A stretch of 45,308 nt of DNA from contig PXRZ01000049.1 of assembly GCA_003022945.1 (NCBI GenBank), forward strand, positions 1 to 45,308, in the 5' to 3' direction. Positions 32,490 through 41,473 of the stretch are shown here, piece after piece. The stretch's first letter is position 1. Every line of letters starts with the position of its first letter. This DNA is from Halobacteriales archaeon QS_8_69_73. GTDB lineage: Archaea > Halobacteriota > Halobacteria > Halobacteriales > Haloarculaceae. The notes below the pieces were generated by a model. That model saw nothing but the letters and a program-made list of their open reading frames with translations. It did not search any database and was not told the DNA's origin. Both the position numbers and the translations under genes were made by a program.

Positions 32490-32870
32490 TCACTCCTCGT
32501 CGCCGGACTCGACCAGCCCGAGTTCCTCGCCGACGCCGAGGACGTCCAGCTGTCGGAGGAACTCGTCGTCGGTGGGGTCCAGCGGCAGGTCGGCGTTTTC
32601 GAGATCCAGCAGCATTTGGTCGTCGCCGGTGTCGACCAGCAGGTCGCCGTCGGCGACCTCGCCGACGATGTCGTCGCTGGACTCGACGGCGTCTTGGAGC
32701 AGTTCGCCCAGCGACTGGCCGGTCTCCTGGGCCTCCTGTAGCAGGTCGACGACGACGTCCGGCGCCGAGGAGGGGTCCTCGACGGCCTGCTGGAGCAGCT
32801 CGCCGAGCGTCTGTCCGGTGTCCTGGAGTTCGGACTGCAGCTCCTCGAAGAGTTCTTCGGCATCCGTCAT
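32490..32870 (-). CDS. Acidic helical protein with internal LxELLQ repeats
   Basis: A very acidic protein of about 126 residues from ATG 32870 (MTDAEELFEELQSELQDTGQ); an ATG at 32906 is possible. The segment TGQTLGELLQQAVED is followed by TGQSLGELLQDAVES about 30 residues later, so the helix-forming unit is duplicated. The second half (DGDLLVDTGDDQMLLDLE) is acidic and beta-like. No known family or cofactor motif was recognised. It may be an adaptor or small-ligand protein; no neighbour helps. Confidence 0.65.
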   Translation of the reverse strand: MTDAEELFEELQSELQDTGQTLGELLQQAVEDPSSAPDVVVDLLQEAQETGQSLGELLQDAVESSDDIVGEVADGDLLVDTGDDQMLLDLENADLPLDPTDDEFLRQLDVLGVGEELGLVESGDEE

Positions 32871-32906
32871 GATAGGCGCCAAATCGTCCCCCACCGACAT
32901 AGGCAT

Positions 32907-33230
32907 GATGGTCGGCCGGCGGCCTCGCTTTCTCCGGCGGTGCCGGCGTCCGGCCCGCGGCGGCGGCCTCGCTGTCGGGCGATCATTTCGGCGACGGCTC
33001 CAGAGGTAATCGTAACCGCTCCGGCCATAGAGGTACGCGTACGTCGGTACGTACCACACACCGGCGTCTGGAGTGCGGCTTCGAGGCGGTGGCGGGCACC
33101 GGCGAGTGGGCGGCCGTCGAGCACCCGCCGCTAGGCGAGCTCACGCGGCGTCCGGAGTGCGACAGCGCGAACGCACGGACGCCGTAGCCGGGCGGGGTGG
33201 GCTTTTGTTCGGCCGGAGCGTGGGGCCGAC
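32907..33230. other. Intergenic stretch with no supported gene
   Basis: About 320 GC-rich bases. The one notable item is the inverted repeat GTACGCGTACGTCGGTACGTAC at about 33031-33054, whose role is unknown. All frames are arginine-rich shadows. Confidence 0.5.
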
Positions 33231-33440
33231 ATGGTCGACGAGGAGACGACCGAGCGCATCGTCGAGGTGCTGGACGAGGCCGACGAGCCGCTGACGGCCG
33301 GGGAGGTCCAGCGTCGCATCGCCACGCAGAGCCGCGACGTGACGACGGGCGTGATACGCGACGCCTGCGGCGAGTTGGTCGACGCCGGTCGCGCCGAGGC
33401 GACCGACGACCTGCCGCCGGCCTACCGGCTCCTCGAGTAG
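33231..33440 (+). CDS. Small winged-helix protein, 69 aa
   Basis: MVDEETTERIVEVLDEADEP leads into LTAGEVQRRIATQSRDVTTGVIRDACGELVDAGRAE, a complete HTH plus short wing (YRLLE end). It is typical of stand-alone haloarchaeal wHTH proteins acting as regulators. The start is the ATG at 33231. The following 500 bases hold a non-coding element. The target is unknown. Confidence 0.78.
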   Translation: MVDEETTERIVEVLDEADEPLTAGEVQRRIATQSRDVTTGVIRDACGELVDAGRAEATDDLPPAYRLLE

Positions 33441-33500
33441 GAGCGACTGCTGGACGGGGAGTCGCGGGCGCGAGCGCGGGCAGTCGCGGCCACGGTCGGT

Positions 33501-33966
33501 TTGACCTCCTCCCACGGCTGAAGCCGTTGGATTCCTCACGCGGTGGGCAACCCGGTGTTGCCGCACCCGGAGGCAAGATTCCCCACGTCGTCGTGGGTAC
33601 TCCGGTCTGCGGGTTCCGCTTCGGCCCCTCGAGTGGGTCTGGTGTGGTTGCCCTCCCGGGGTATCCGCTCGCGGCAACCCCGCTTCGTCTCGGCGACGAC
33701 ACGGTGGTTCCACCGTCGTGTTCTCTCGGGTGGCCGGCGGGCCGGGCCATCGGCCCCACCGCCGTTTCAGTCTCAGGTAGCGGTGGCAAGTGCGGGCGGG
33801 CTCGCTTTTTGCTGACGGAGACACCCATCCAACTCCACGTTTCCCGACTTGCTTGCCGCGTTATACCACACCCGGCAGAATAAAATATGGGGATTGCAGC
33901 CACGCTAAAGCAGCGGAAGGCAGCACTATGTTGTCGCTCGCACCCACCCGTGAACGGGTGGGCTTC
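33501..33966. mobile_element. Putative non-autonomous IS200/IS605-derived element
   Basis: About 466 bases without a gene, bounded by two hairpins sharing the loop TGAA: CCACGGC/GCCGTTGG at 33512-33530 and the perfect CCCACCCG/CGGGTGGG at 33943-33962. Such end hairpins are characteristic of IS200/IS605 elements. The interior has further stems (for example CCCCACGTCGTCGTGGG). Neither TnpA nor TnpB remnants were found. It lies between the wHTH gene and the stop of the deoxyhypusine synthase gene. True ends are unknown. Confidence 0.45.
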
Positions 33967-33979
33967 CGCTCGCTACGTG

Positions 33980-34910
33980 TCAGTCGCCGTCGACCCGGTC
34001 GCGCGCGGCGGCGACGACCAGCGGCAGCGTGATGGTCGCGTCGGCGTAGACGGAGACGCTGCGGGCGTCCCGCTCGAGTTTGCCCCACGAGCGGGCCTCG
34101 TCCAGCGTCGCCCCCGAGAGCCCGCCGGTCTGCGGCGGGTCCATCGTCAGCTGGACCGCGTAGTCGTAGGCCCCCGGCGTCACCAGCATCGTCTGCAGGA
34201 CGTAGTTCTTCGGAACGCCGCCGCCGACGACGATGGCGGCCGTCGAGTCCGCCTCGTAGGCCAGGTCGTTCAGCGGCGACATGTCGGCCAGGGCGTCCAG
34301 GGAGAAGCCCGACACCTGCGAGCGGAGCCACGCCTGCAGCCCGAGCACGGAGTCCTGGACGGCCGGCACGTGGATCGGGACGTCGTGTTCGAAGGCCGCG
34401 GCGGCGATGCCGGCGTCCTCGTCGACGCCCTCGCGGTCGTTGCTCTTCGAACAGCGCGAAGTGCTCCTGCGGCAGATAGACGTTGTAGATGCGGTCGACG
34501 CCCTCCTCGCGCAGCCGCTCGTCGAACGCCCGGTCGTCGAGGGCGGGGTGGTCCTCGCGGCCGTGGTGGTGTTTGCCGCCGATCGCCTCGATGGTGTCGT
34601 GGGTCAGCGTCGCGCCCGTCGTCACCAGCGCGTCGACGTAGCCGTCCCGGATCAGGTCGGCGACGACGGCCCGCATTCCGGCCGGCACCATCGCGCCCGC
34701 CAGCCCGATGAAGGTCGTCGCCTCGCCGTCGAGTATCTCGCCGGTCACCGCGACGGCCTCGTGGAGGTCGGCGGCGCCGATACCGGCCTTGCCGTACTCG
34801 GCGGCCAACTCGGCGACGGTCATCCCCGCCGAGACGCTCGCGTGCTCGACCGGGTCGTGTCCGAACTCCTCGCGCCCTGGTGCGTCGTCATCGTCGTCGC
34901 CGTGGCTCAT
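33980..34910 (-). pseudogene. dys: Deoxyhypusine synthase, internally deleted and frameshifted
   Basis: The N-terminal part from ATG 34910 (MSHGDDDDDAPGREEFGHDP, then SAGMTVAELAAEYGKAGIGAADL and LIRDGYVDALVTTGATLTHD) reads to YLPQEHFALFEEQ. The C-terminal part in another frame reads REGVDEDAG, VPAVQDSVLGLQAWL, VGGGVPKNYVLQ, TGGLSGATLDEARSWGKL (with the catalytic Lys in SWGK) and YADATITLPLVVAAA. Homologues have an estimated 25-35 more residues at the join near 34440-34446. The enzyme transfers aminobutyl from spermidine (or an equivalent) to aIF5A and is generally essential in archaea. So a second gene elsewhere, or a sequence artefact, is expected. Confidence 0.85.
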
Positions 34911-34986
34911 TGCCGGCACATGGGACAGCGCGCGCTTCAAGGACGCGGTTCCGGCGGCGCCAGGGTGTCCGGCGTCGCGGGGCCGG

Positions 34987-37101
34987 TCACGCCGGCGGCA
35001 ACCGCACCCGGACGCCGTCGTCGAGGGGGTCGACGCTCCCCCCGGCGTACCAGACGTGCCAGTAGACGTTCCAGACGCCGAGTCCCTGTGCGTGCCGCAC
35101 CTGGTCGAGTTCGATGTCGCCGGTGAGCACCTCCCGCTCGGCGGCCGGAAGGGCGCAGTCGTCGGCGGTGATCGTCAGGATCGCGTCGTCGGCCTGTACC
35201 TCGACGTGGAGCGTCGGTCGGTCGGCATTGGCGTGCGACAGTATCAGTTCCAGCAGGTCGGCCAGCGCCTCGTGCAGCGACGCTAGCCCGGCCACCGGGA
35301 CCGACCCCGACTCCGGTCGTCGGACGCTGAGCTCCGCTTCCGGATGGCCCTGCTCGACGGCTTGGACCGCGCGGTCGAGGTACACGAGGAGGTCGACGGA
35401 CCGCGGGTCGGGCTCCTCGCCGATCAGCTCGTGGACGTCCCGGGCCGTCTCGGCGGTCTCGTTGAGCTCGTCGGCCGCCTCGACGATGGTCTCGCCGGCC
35501 GACCGGAGCCGGTCGTCGTCGCGATCGGCGACCAGCGTCGCGTGCCCGCGGACGGTGTTCAGCTTGTTGCGGATGTTGTGCCGGAGAAAGCGGTTCGTCA
35601 CCCGAAGCTGCTGTTCCCGCTGTGCGAGGCGGGTGATGTCCCGGCCCTCCGGGATGAGCAGGTCCACCTCGCCGCGGTCGTCGGTCACCGGTCGGACCGA
35701 GAAGTCGATGATCGCGTCGCGGTCGGCGCCCTGGACGGTGATCCGGTCCCGGAAGAACTCCCCGCCGCGTGCGGTTGCGACGGCCTCCCGGGCGACCTCG
35801 CGGGTCGTCTCCTCGGGTTCGAACCAATAGGCGTCCCACAGCTTCTGGCCGACCAGCTCCGCGGCGGGGCGGCCGGCGAACTCCGCGGCCGTCTCGTTGA
35901 CCTCCAGCAACGTCCCGTCGGGCGACATCAGCCCCGTGAACTGGTAGGTGTTGTCGAAGACGGCCTCGAAGCGCCGCCGGCGGGCCCGCCGGTCGGCGAT
36001 GTTCCGCCCGATACCGGTCACCCCCCGGAGCTCGCCGTCGGCGTCCCGCAGCGGGCCGCCGGTGAACTCGAAGGGGACCCGCTCGCCGTCCGCCGTCTCG
36101 AAGGCCGACTCCACGGTCACCGAGCGGCCCTCTTCGAGGATGGCCTGGAAGCTGTCGGCGATCCGCTCGACCTCGTCGTCCGGCACGAAGTCGGTGACGT
36201 ACATCTCCTCGAGTTCGCCGGCGTCGTACCCGGTTTCGGCCTCGAGCCGGTCGTTCCACCGGAGGAGATACCCCGCGGTGTCGAAGGTGTACAGCACGTC
36301 CGGCAGCGCATCGAAGATGCTCTCGACGGTCCGCTGTTCCTCCTCGAGGCGGCGCTGGCGGGCCCGCTGTTCCGTGATGTCGCGGGAGGCGCCGGCGAAC
36401 CGCTCGATCGAGCCGTCCCGATCGGCGATCGGCTCGGCCTGCACGAGAACGTGCCGCTGGAACCCCTCGTCGGGGTTGACCCGGAGTTCGATCGATTGCG
36501 GCTCCCCGTCGGCGAGCCGCGCCATCGCCGCCGCGGCCCGGTCGCGGTCGCCCGGATGGACCGCCTCGAGAAACGCCCGCGGCTCCGCGCGGAGCCGCCG
36601 TTCGGGCTGGCCGAACAGCTCGGAGTACGCGGAGTTGACGAACAGCAGTTCCTCCCAGTCGGCGGAGATGAGCCAGAGGACGTCCTCGGTCGCCTCCGTC
36701 AGCTCCCGAACCCGCGCCTCGGGGTCCGTCGGTTCCGACGCCGCCGCGATTCGCTCCGCGACCGCGTCGGAGTCGCCGTCGCGGTCGACCGGCACGTAGT
36801 CGGTGACGCCGGCCGCGACGGCCCGGCTGGCCAGCCGCTCGCTGCCGTCCGACGCCAACAGGACGAACGGGAACTCCCCGTCGAGGTCCCTGACGCGCCG
36901 CAGGAGCGTGAGCCCGTCGCCGTCCGGCAGCGCCTGCGCCGAGACCACGCAGTCGACGTGCGTCGACACGAGTCGGTCGAGTCCCGCCTGCATCCCGCCC
37001 ACCGCGTCGACGGTCAGCCCCTCGGCGCCGAGAGCCGCCGGCTCCGGGGCGGCCGCGTCGTCGGGGTCGCGGACGTAGAGAATCCGGTCGCCGCCGTCCA
37101 T
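34987..37101 (-). CDS. Sensor histidine kinase with receiver-like and three PAS domains
   Basis: A 704-residue cytoplasmic kinase from ATG 37101 (MDGGDRILYV). A receiver-like domain (about 5-120) has CVVSAQALPDGDGL with Ser/Gln where the phospho-Asp is expected, so it is probably degenerate. Three PAS domains follow (about 130-250, 260-385 and 385-505), with the linkers DITEQRARQRR and NIADRRARRRR. The H-box is RFLRHNIRNKLNTVRGHA (His near 526) and the ATP domain ends QGLGVWNVYWHVWYAGG with a weak N-box. The layout is typical of haloarchaeal orphan kinases. The signal and cognate regulator are unknown; the REC-PAS-PAS protein at 5.7 kb is a conceivable partner. Confidence 0.88.
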   Translation of the reverse strand: MDGGDRILYVRDPDDAAAPEPAALGAEGLTVDAVGGMQAGLDRLVSTHVDCVVSAQALPDGDGLTLLRRVRDLDGEFPFVLLASDGSERLASRAVAAGVTDYVPVDRDGDSDAVAERIAAASEPTDPEARVRELTEATEDVLWLISADWEELLFVNSAYSELFGQPERRLRAEPRAFLEAVHPGDRDRAAAAMARLADGEPQSIELRVNPDEGFQRHVLVQAEPIADRDGSIERFAGASRDITEQRARQRRLEEEQRTVESIFDALPDVLYTFDTAGYLLRWNDRLEAETGYDAGELEEMYVTDFVPDDEVERIADSFQAILEEGRSVTVESAFETADGERVPFEFTGGPLRDADGELRGVTGIGRNIADRRARRRRFEAVFDNTYQFTGLMSPDGTLLEVNETAAEFAGRPAAELVGQKLWDAYWFEPEETTREVAREAVATARGGEFFRDRITVQGADRDAIIDFSVRPVTDDRGEVDLLIPEGRDITRLAQREQQLRVTNRFLRHNIRNKLNTVRGHATLVADRDDDRLRSAGETIVEAADELNETAETARDVHELIGEEPDPRSVDLLVYLDRAVQAVEQGHPEAELSVRRPESGSVPVAGLASLHEALADLLELILSHANADRPTLHVEVQADDAILTITADDCALPAAEREVLTGDIELDQVRHAQGLGVWNVYWHVWYAGGSVDPLDDGVRVRLPPA

Positions 37102-37173
37102 GGGCACATATGTCGTATCGGACGAATAGTTCCTTTGACGAGGTCGGGAGTCCGAACCCTGCAACGGCGGCGG

Positions 37174-39087
37174 TCAGTCCTCGGCCGACCGGACGGCGGC
37201 GTCGGCGCCGCCCTGGGCCCGCCAGAGGGCGGCGTACTCGCCGTCGCGGGCGAGCAGCTCCTCGTGGCTACCGGACTCGACTAACTCGCCGTTTTCCATG
37301 ACGACGATGCGGTCGGCCGTCCGGATGGTCGACAGTCGGTGGGCGATGACGAAGGCGGTCCGGTTCTCGATGAGCCGATCGAGGCTCTCCTGAATCAGCT
37401 CCTCGGTCTCGGTGTCGACGTCGCTCGTCGCCTCGTCGAAGACGATGATCGACGGGTCGTTCAGTAACGCCCGGGCGATGGCCAACCGCTGGCGCTGGCC
37501 GCCGGAGAGCTTGACCCCCCGCTCGCCGATGAGCGTGTCGTACCCCTCCGGCAGTTCGCTGATGAACTCGTGGGCCTCGGCGGCCCTCGCGGCCTCGACG
37601 ATCCGCCCGCGGGCGTCGTCGTCATCGTCGGCCTCGTCGTCCCACTCGGCGGTCAGCACCTCGCGGTCGCCGTAGGCGATATTCTCGGCGACGGTACCGG
37701 AAAAGAGGTACGGGTTCTGCTCGACGACGGCGATCTCGTTCCGCAGCGCCCCGAGGCCGTACGTCCGGACGTCGGTGCCGTCGACCCGGACGCTGCCGGA
37801 ATCGACGTCGTGGAACCGCGGCAGTAGCTTCAACAGCGTCGACTTCCCCGCGCCGGTCGGCCCGGCGAGGCCGACCGTCGCCCCCGCGGGTACGTCCAGC
37901 GATACCCCCTCGAGGACGGGCTCGCGGTCGCCGTAGCCGAACGTCACGTCGTCGAAGGTCACGTCGCCGGCCACCGTCTCGGGGGTGTGTGGGTCCTCGG
38001 GGTCGGTGACGGTCGGCTCCCGGCCGAGCAGGCCGAACACCCGCTCGGCGCTGGAGACGGCGAGTTGGTATTTGTTGGCCGACCGGCCGACCCGGCGCAT
38101 CGGCGAGTAGAGCCGCCGGAGATAGAGGAAAAACAGCGCGAAGGCGCCGGCCGACAGCGCCTCCGGCGCGCCGACGATGCTGTCGGTGCCGCCGACGTAC
38201 AGTACCAAGACGAAGACGACGCCGGTGGTCAGCCGCAGCGACGCGAAGAACGCCCGCCGGACCCGCAGCGCCGCCACCTTCTCGTCGTGGTAGCGCTGGC
38301 TCTGGTCGGCCACCCGCTCGCGCTCGAAATCGTAGCGGTCGAACGTCTTGATGACGGCCGTTCCGCCGAGGTTGTTCTCCAGGCGGGTGTTCAGCCGTGC
38401 GACCGTCTCCCGGATGGACTTGTACCGCGGCTCGATCCACCGGAGGAACAGTGCGCTGGCCAGCCCGATGACCGGCACCGGCGCCAGCGCGATCAGCGCC
38501 AGCTTCGGCGAGTACGTCCACAGCACGACCGCGATGCCGCCGACCGTCGCCACCACCCGGATCATCTGCCGGAACTCCGTGTTGAGGAACTGTTCCAGCC
38601 GGTTGATGTCGCTGTTGAGAACGGACATCATCGCGCCGGTCTGATGCGACACGAAGAAGTCCATCGAGAGGTGCTGGATGTGGTCGTAGGCCTCGTTGCG
38701 GAGGTCCCGCTGGACCTTCTGGGCGGTCGACTGCAGCAGGTACCGCGAGGCGAACCGCGTCGCCGACCGGACGAGATACGCCAGCACCGCGAGGATGACC
38801 AGCTGCTCCAGCAGCGCGATCCGGGCCGCTCGGCCGGTTATCTCGCCGGCGGGGACCAGCCCGACGTTCGCTAACAGCCCCGGCTCGCCGGATTGCAGAA
38901 TGATCCGGTCGATGGCCGTCGCGACGATGATCGGCGGCACGAGCCGGGCGAACCGCGTACAGAAGGAGGTGACGATCCCGGACAGCAGCCGGGGCCAGTA
39001 CGGCAGCGCGTAGGCGAGCAGACTCCGGATCGGGTGGCCGTCGAGGGACGCCCGGACGTCCTCGAAGCCACCCCGGTCGTCCGACAT
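37174..39087 (-). CDS. ABC exporter, fused membrane and ATPase domains (MsbA/MDR-like)
   Basis: A 637-residue half-transporter that would work as a homodimer. Six membrane helices occupy about 30-330, with the exporter coupling region around DRYDFERERVADQSQRY. The ATPase has Walker A GPTGAGKST, Q-loop VVEQNPYLFSGTV, signature LSGGQRQRLAIARALL, Walker B IIVFDEATSDVD and the H-loop IAHRLSTI. An acidic insert (EWDDEADDDDDARG) before the signature helix is a halophile feature. All catalytic motifs are intact, in contrast to the importer ATPase at 23 kb. The substrate is unknown; lipids or drugs are typical. It is followed by the kinase gene on the same strand. Confidence 0.93.
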   Translation of the reverse strand: MSDDRGGFEDVRASLDGHPIRSLLAYALPYWPRLLSGIVTSFCTRFARLVPPIIVATAIDRIILQSGEPGLLANVGLVPAGEITGRAARIALLEQLVILAVLAYLVRSATRFASRYLLQSTAQKVQRDLRNEAYDHIQHLSMDFFVSHQTGAMMSVLNSDINRLEQFLNTEFRQMIRVVATVGGIAVVLWTYSPKLALIALAPVPVIGLASALFLRWIEPRYKSIRETVARLNTRLENNLGGTAVIKTFDRYDFERERVADQSQRYHDEKVAALRVRRAFFASLRLTTGVVFVLVLYVGGTDSIVGAPEALSAGAFALFFLYLRRLYSPMRRVGRSANKYQLAVSSAERVFGLLGREPTVTDPEDPHTPETVAGDVTFDDVTFGYGDREPVLEGVSLDVPAGATVGLAGPTGAGKSTLLKLLPRFHDVDSGSVRVDGTDVRTYGLGALRNEIAVVEQNPYLFSGTVAENIAYGDREVLTAEWDDEADDDDDARGRIVEAARAAEAHEFISELPEGYDTLIGERGVKLSGGQRQRLAIARALLNDPSIIVFDEATSDVDTETEELIQESLDRLIENRTAFVIAHRLSTIRTADRIVVMENGELVESGSHEELLARDGEYAALWRAQGGADAAVRSAED

Positions 39088-39150
39088 ATCTCCGGTTGTG
39101 CGCCCGCGCTCAAAGGCCCGCCGTTCGCGGCCGAACCGTCGCCGACCCGG

Positions 39151-39648
39151 CTACAGTTCTACCTTCGTCGTCGGGTCGTCCAGTTCCCACAGCAGCTCCG
39201 GCAGGAAGGCGTCGAGGTGGTCGACCACCCGCCGCTCGCTGACGTCCAGCCCGTCGCAGTGCTCGTGGGCCTCCTCGCGGACCGACACGTGGATGTCGTC
39301 GGACTCGACGGTCACCGACAGCGGGAACACCGAACACCGGGTCGGCTTCCAGTCGTGGGCGTCGTGCAGCGCACAGAGGCCGTCCTCCCGGAGGAAGAAA
39401 CACGCCTGGCCGTCGTCGGCGGTGTGTGGGTGGTCGTCGGTCTTCTCCTCGCGACGGACGAACTCCCGGCCCCGGAACTGCGTGACCGCCTCCGACAGCG
39501 ACTCCCGCTCGGCCAGCGCGAGGAAGTCCTTCTCGTACAGCAGCACGCCGTGCCGACAGCACCACGTGCAGTCGTCGACGCACTCGAAGGTCAGCGAGGG
39601 GTCGAAGTCGACGACGGCCTCCTTGCCGGGGTACACCTCAACGCGCAC
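39151..39648 (-). CDS. YkgJ-type cysteine-cluster protein
   Basis: A 165-residue protein from GTG 39648 (VRVEVYPGKEAVVDFD). The cysteine cluster FECVDDCTWCCRHG (C-x3-C-x2-CC) followed by ACFFLREDGLCALHDA and RCSVFPLSV is diagnostic of the YkgJ/CxxCC family, which likely binds zinc or an Fe-S cluster. The biochemical role is unknown. It stops 64 bases after the ABC exporter start on the same strand. Confidence 0.85.
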   Translation of the reverse strand: MRVEVYPGKEAVVDFDPSLTFECVDDCTWCCRHGVLLYEKDFLALAERESLSEAVTQFRGREFVRREEKTDDHPHTADDGQACFFLREDGLCALHDAHDWKPTRCSVFPLSVTVESDDIHVSVREEAHEHCDGLDVSERRVVDHLDAFLPELLWELDDPTTKVEL

Positions 39649-39740
39649 ACCGACCGTCCGGTGCCCACGGGCAAAGGGGTGTCGCGTCGGTCGTGTCGCG
39701 CCGGGGCCGGGTCGGTTGCGTCGCGCCGCGTTACGCCGTA

Positions 39741-40442
39741 TCAGCTCCGGAGGGCGGCCAGCACGGTCCCCGCCTGCTTTCGACCGTGGGCCGCGAGCGC
39801 CCGCGGAAGCCGCCGCCGGGCGTTGGCCAGTGCCTCTTCGAGCGCCGCGGCGGCGTCCTCGTCGACGCTGGGACCATGGCCGCACCGAATCCGCTCGGGG
39901 GCGAGGCCGCCGAGACCGTCCCGCGGCGGCGTCGGCCGGCGCAGCAGCATCACGCCGGGTCGCTCGTCGCCGACGCGCTGATAGTCGGCGCCGCCGACTG
40001 ACTCCGAAACCACCAGCGTCGTGCCGTCGTAGAGAGCGTACTCCTGCCAGATGGCGCCCGTTTGGGCCACCGCGAGCAATTCGTAGCCGCCGAGAGCGTC
40101 GCCGACGGCGACCCGCTCGACCGGCGCCGACAGCCCGTCGGCGACGCCGGTCATCGGCTTCGGCAGCGCCACCGGCACGTCGTGCCGCCGGGCGAAGGCG
40201 TTCGCGTCGCGGGCGTGGTGGTTCGACAGGACGACGACGCCGGCCACCTCGCCGAGCGACTCGACGAGCGTCTCGACGCCCGCGGCGTCGAGCGGGTCGA
40301 CGAGCCACACTCCGTCCGGCGTCGCCAGCGCGTGACTCGCCCGCTCCACCGTCTCCTCGGGGTGGGCGATCCAGCCGACTCCGTCGGCCGCGCGGTCGAC
40401 GACCGCCGGGTCCGGGGCGGGGCCGGTCGCCTTCGCCGGCAT
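39741..40442 (-). CDS. Metallo-beta-lactamase-like protein with degenerate metal site
   Basis: A 233-residue protein from ATG 40442 (MPAKATGPAPDPAVVDRAAD). GVGWIAHPEETVERASHALA, GVWLVDPLDAAGVE and GVVVLSNHHARDANAFARRHDVPV follow the MBL beta-alpha pattern. The canonical HxHxDH reads NHHARDAN, so zinc binding may be altered. GHGPSVDEDAAAALEEAL resembles the late MBL segment. I recall haloarchaeal relatives with similarly changed motifs, so it may be a non-hydrolytic branch. Function is unknown. Confidence 0.7.
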   Translation of the reverse strand: MPAKATGPAPDPAVVDRAADGVGWIAHPEETVERASHALATPDGVWLVDPLDAAGVETLVESLGEVAGVVVLSNHHARDANAFARRHDVPVALPKPMTGVADGLSAPVERVAVGDALGGYELLAVAQTGAIWQEYALYDGTTLVVSESVGGADYQRVGDERPGVMLLRRPTPPRDGLGGLAPERIRCGHGPSVDEDAAAALEEALANARRRLPRALAAHGRKQAGTVLAALRS

Positions 40443-40699
40443 GCGCGTGTCGACCGGCGCCGGCCGCAAGAGAGTGACGCTCAGCTGTACCCTCGCCAGC
40501 GGTTGCCGCACTCCTTGTAAGAGGAAAAGAGATTGATTCGGAGGCCGTCGGGGGCCTACTCGTGTTATCTATCTCTATCTTCGTGACAGGGAAGTTCCGA
40601 CGGCAGGCGGCTTCTACCTCATGTTTCCCAAAACCACCCCGTCGTAGAGAGGATTTCAGTGACGTCGAGACAACCTGTACCAATAGGCAGTCCGAGGGG

Positions 40700-41089
40700 T
40701 TACGAGCCGTACCCCATCTCCACGTCGCGCAGTATCGTCCCCGTCCACAAAACAATAACAAGACTACCAAACCATACCAATGAGGCAAGCAGAAGAATCT
40801 CGTTCCCAAATCCAAGGCTCAGGAGTCTCGATATATTTGAGCCCAACAATACGCTACCTCCACCGACAACACCGCCGAACGCACCACTCCAGTAATTCAG
40901 TTCATTACGTACGAAGAATGTCGGATAATCAAACGTCCGCCCAAAGCCTTCGAGCGTCAAGAGCAACGCGCAGAACAATGCCACAGCAACAGCACCATAC
41001 ACTGCTGTTGCCTCACCAAACACCACGAGCGCAACTTGCCCTAGACAGCCTACGATGCCGAGCAACACTAAGGCCAGCTGTCGTTTCAT
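40700..41089 (-). CDS. Four-helix membrane protein in AT-rich islet
   Basis: A 129-residue protein from ATG 41089 (MKRQLALVLLGIVGCLGQVA). Hydrophobic segments lie at about 4-27, 30-50, 63-85 and 97-120, with short loops. The family is not recognised. Its codons are more AT-rich than those of neighbouring core genes. It is divergent from the small gene at 41246. The frame upstream of this ATG continues but looks non-coding, so the start is chosen at the hydrophobic segment; ATG 41101 is an alternative. Confidence 0.6.
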   Translation of the reverse strand: MKRQLALVLLGIVGCLGQVALVVFGEATAVYGAVAVALFCALLLTLEGFGRTFDYPTFFVRNELNYWSGAFGGVVGGGSVLLGSNISRLLSLGFGNEILLLASLVWFGSLVIVLWTGTILRDVEMGYGS

Positions 41090-41245
41090 ACACCGTATCA
41101 TAGCACAGCAGCGTAAAAATCTAGCTACACGAACGTTGACACAACCACACATCAAAACGATTTCTACAGTTCTGAGACGAACTCCAGCACGTCGATTCTC
41201 GACAAGGTTCGAAGTATCCTTTCTGGAGAAGATGTATAGGCACAG

Positions 41246-41473
41246 ATGCGGGAGAGGGCCGAGGATATTGAAGTATCGTTCGACAGAATCGTAGGTGAAA
41301 TAGACGACGTGACATATCCACACATATCCGAACGAATTGTTCAACTGAAATCTGAGTGTCGACAGGGAAACTACAAGAAGAGTATTAGATTGGCGGACTC
41401 TATTGTCGGAGAATGTGAGTACAAGATGGACGTCGGGACACTGTACGAAGGAGGTGACCCATTCGGTGAGTGA
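41246..41473 (+). CDS. Unknown 75-aa protein in AT-rich islet
   Basis: MRERAEDIEVSFDRIVGEID opens a charged, probably helical protein; a Lys-rich EYKM segment near the end is the only other feature noted. No family or motif is recognised. Codon use is AT-rich and consistent with the following gene on the same strand about 100 bases later. It may be of plasmid, viral or integrated origin. Confidence 0.5.
   Translation: MRERAEDIEVSFDRIVGEIDDVTYPHISERIVQLKSECRQGNYKKSIRLADSIVGECEYKMDVGTLYEGGDPFGE

Noticed and set aside
32490-32870. Gas-vesicle-like or ParB-like protein
   Set aside because: Acidic helices alone are not evidence; no family motif and no gvp or par genes nearby.
35344-37284. Plus-strand frame of 646 codons opposite the kinase
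   Set aside because: The minus strand has clear PAS and kinase motifs, while the plus frame has none.
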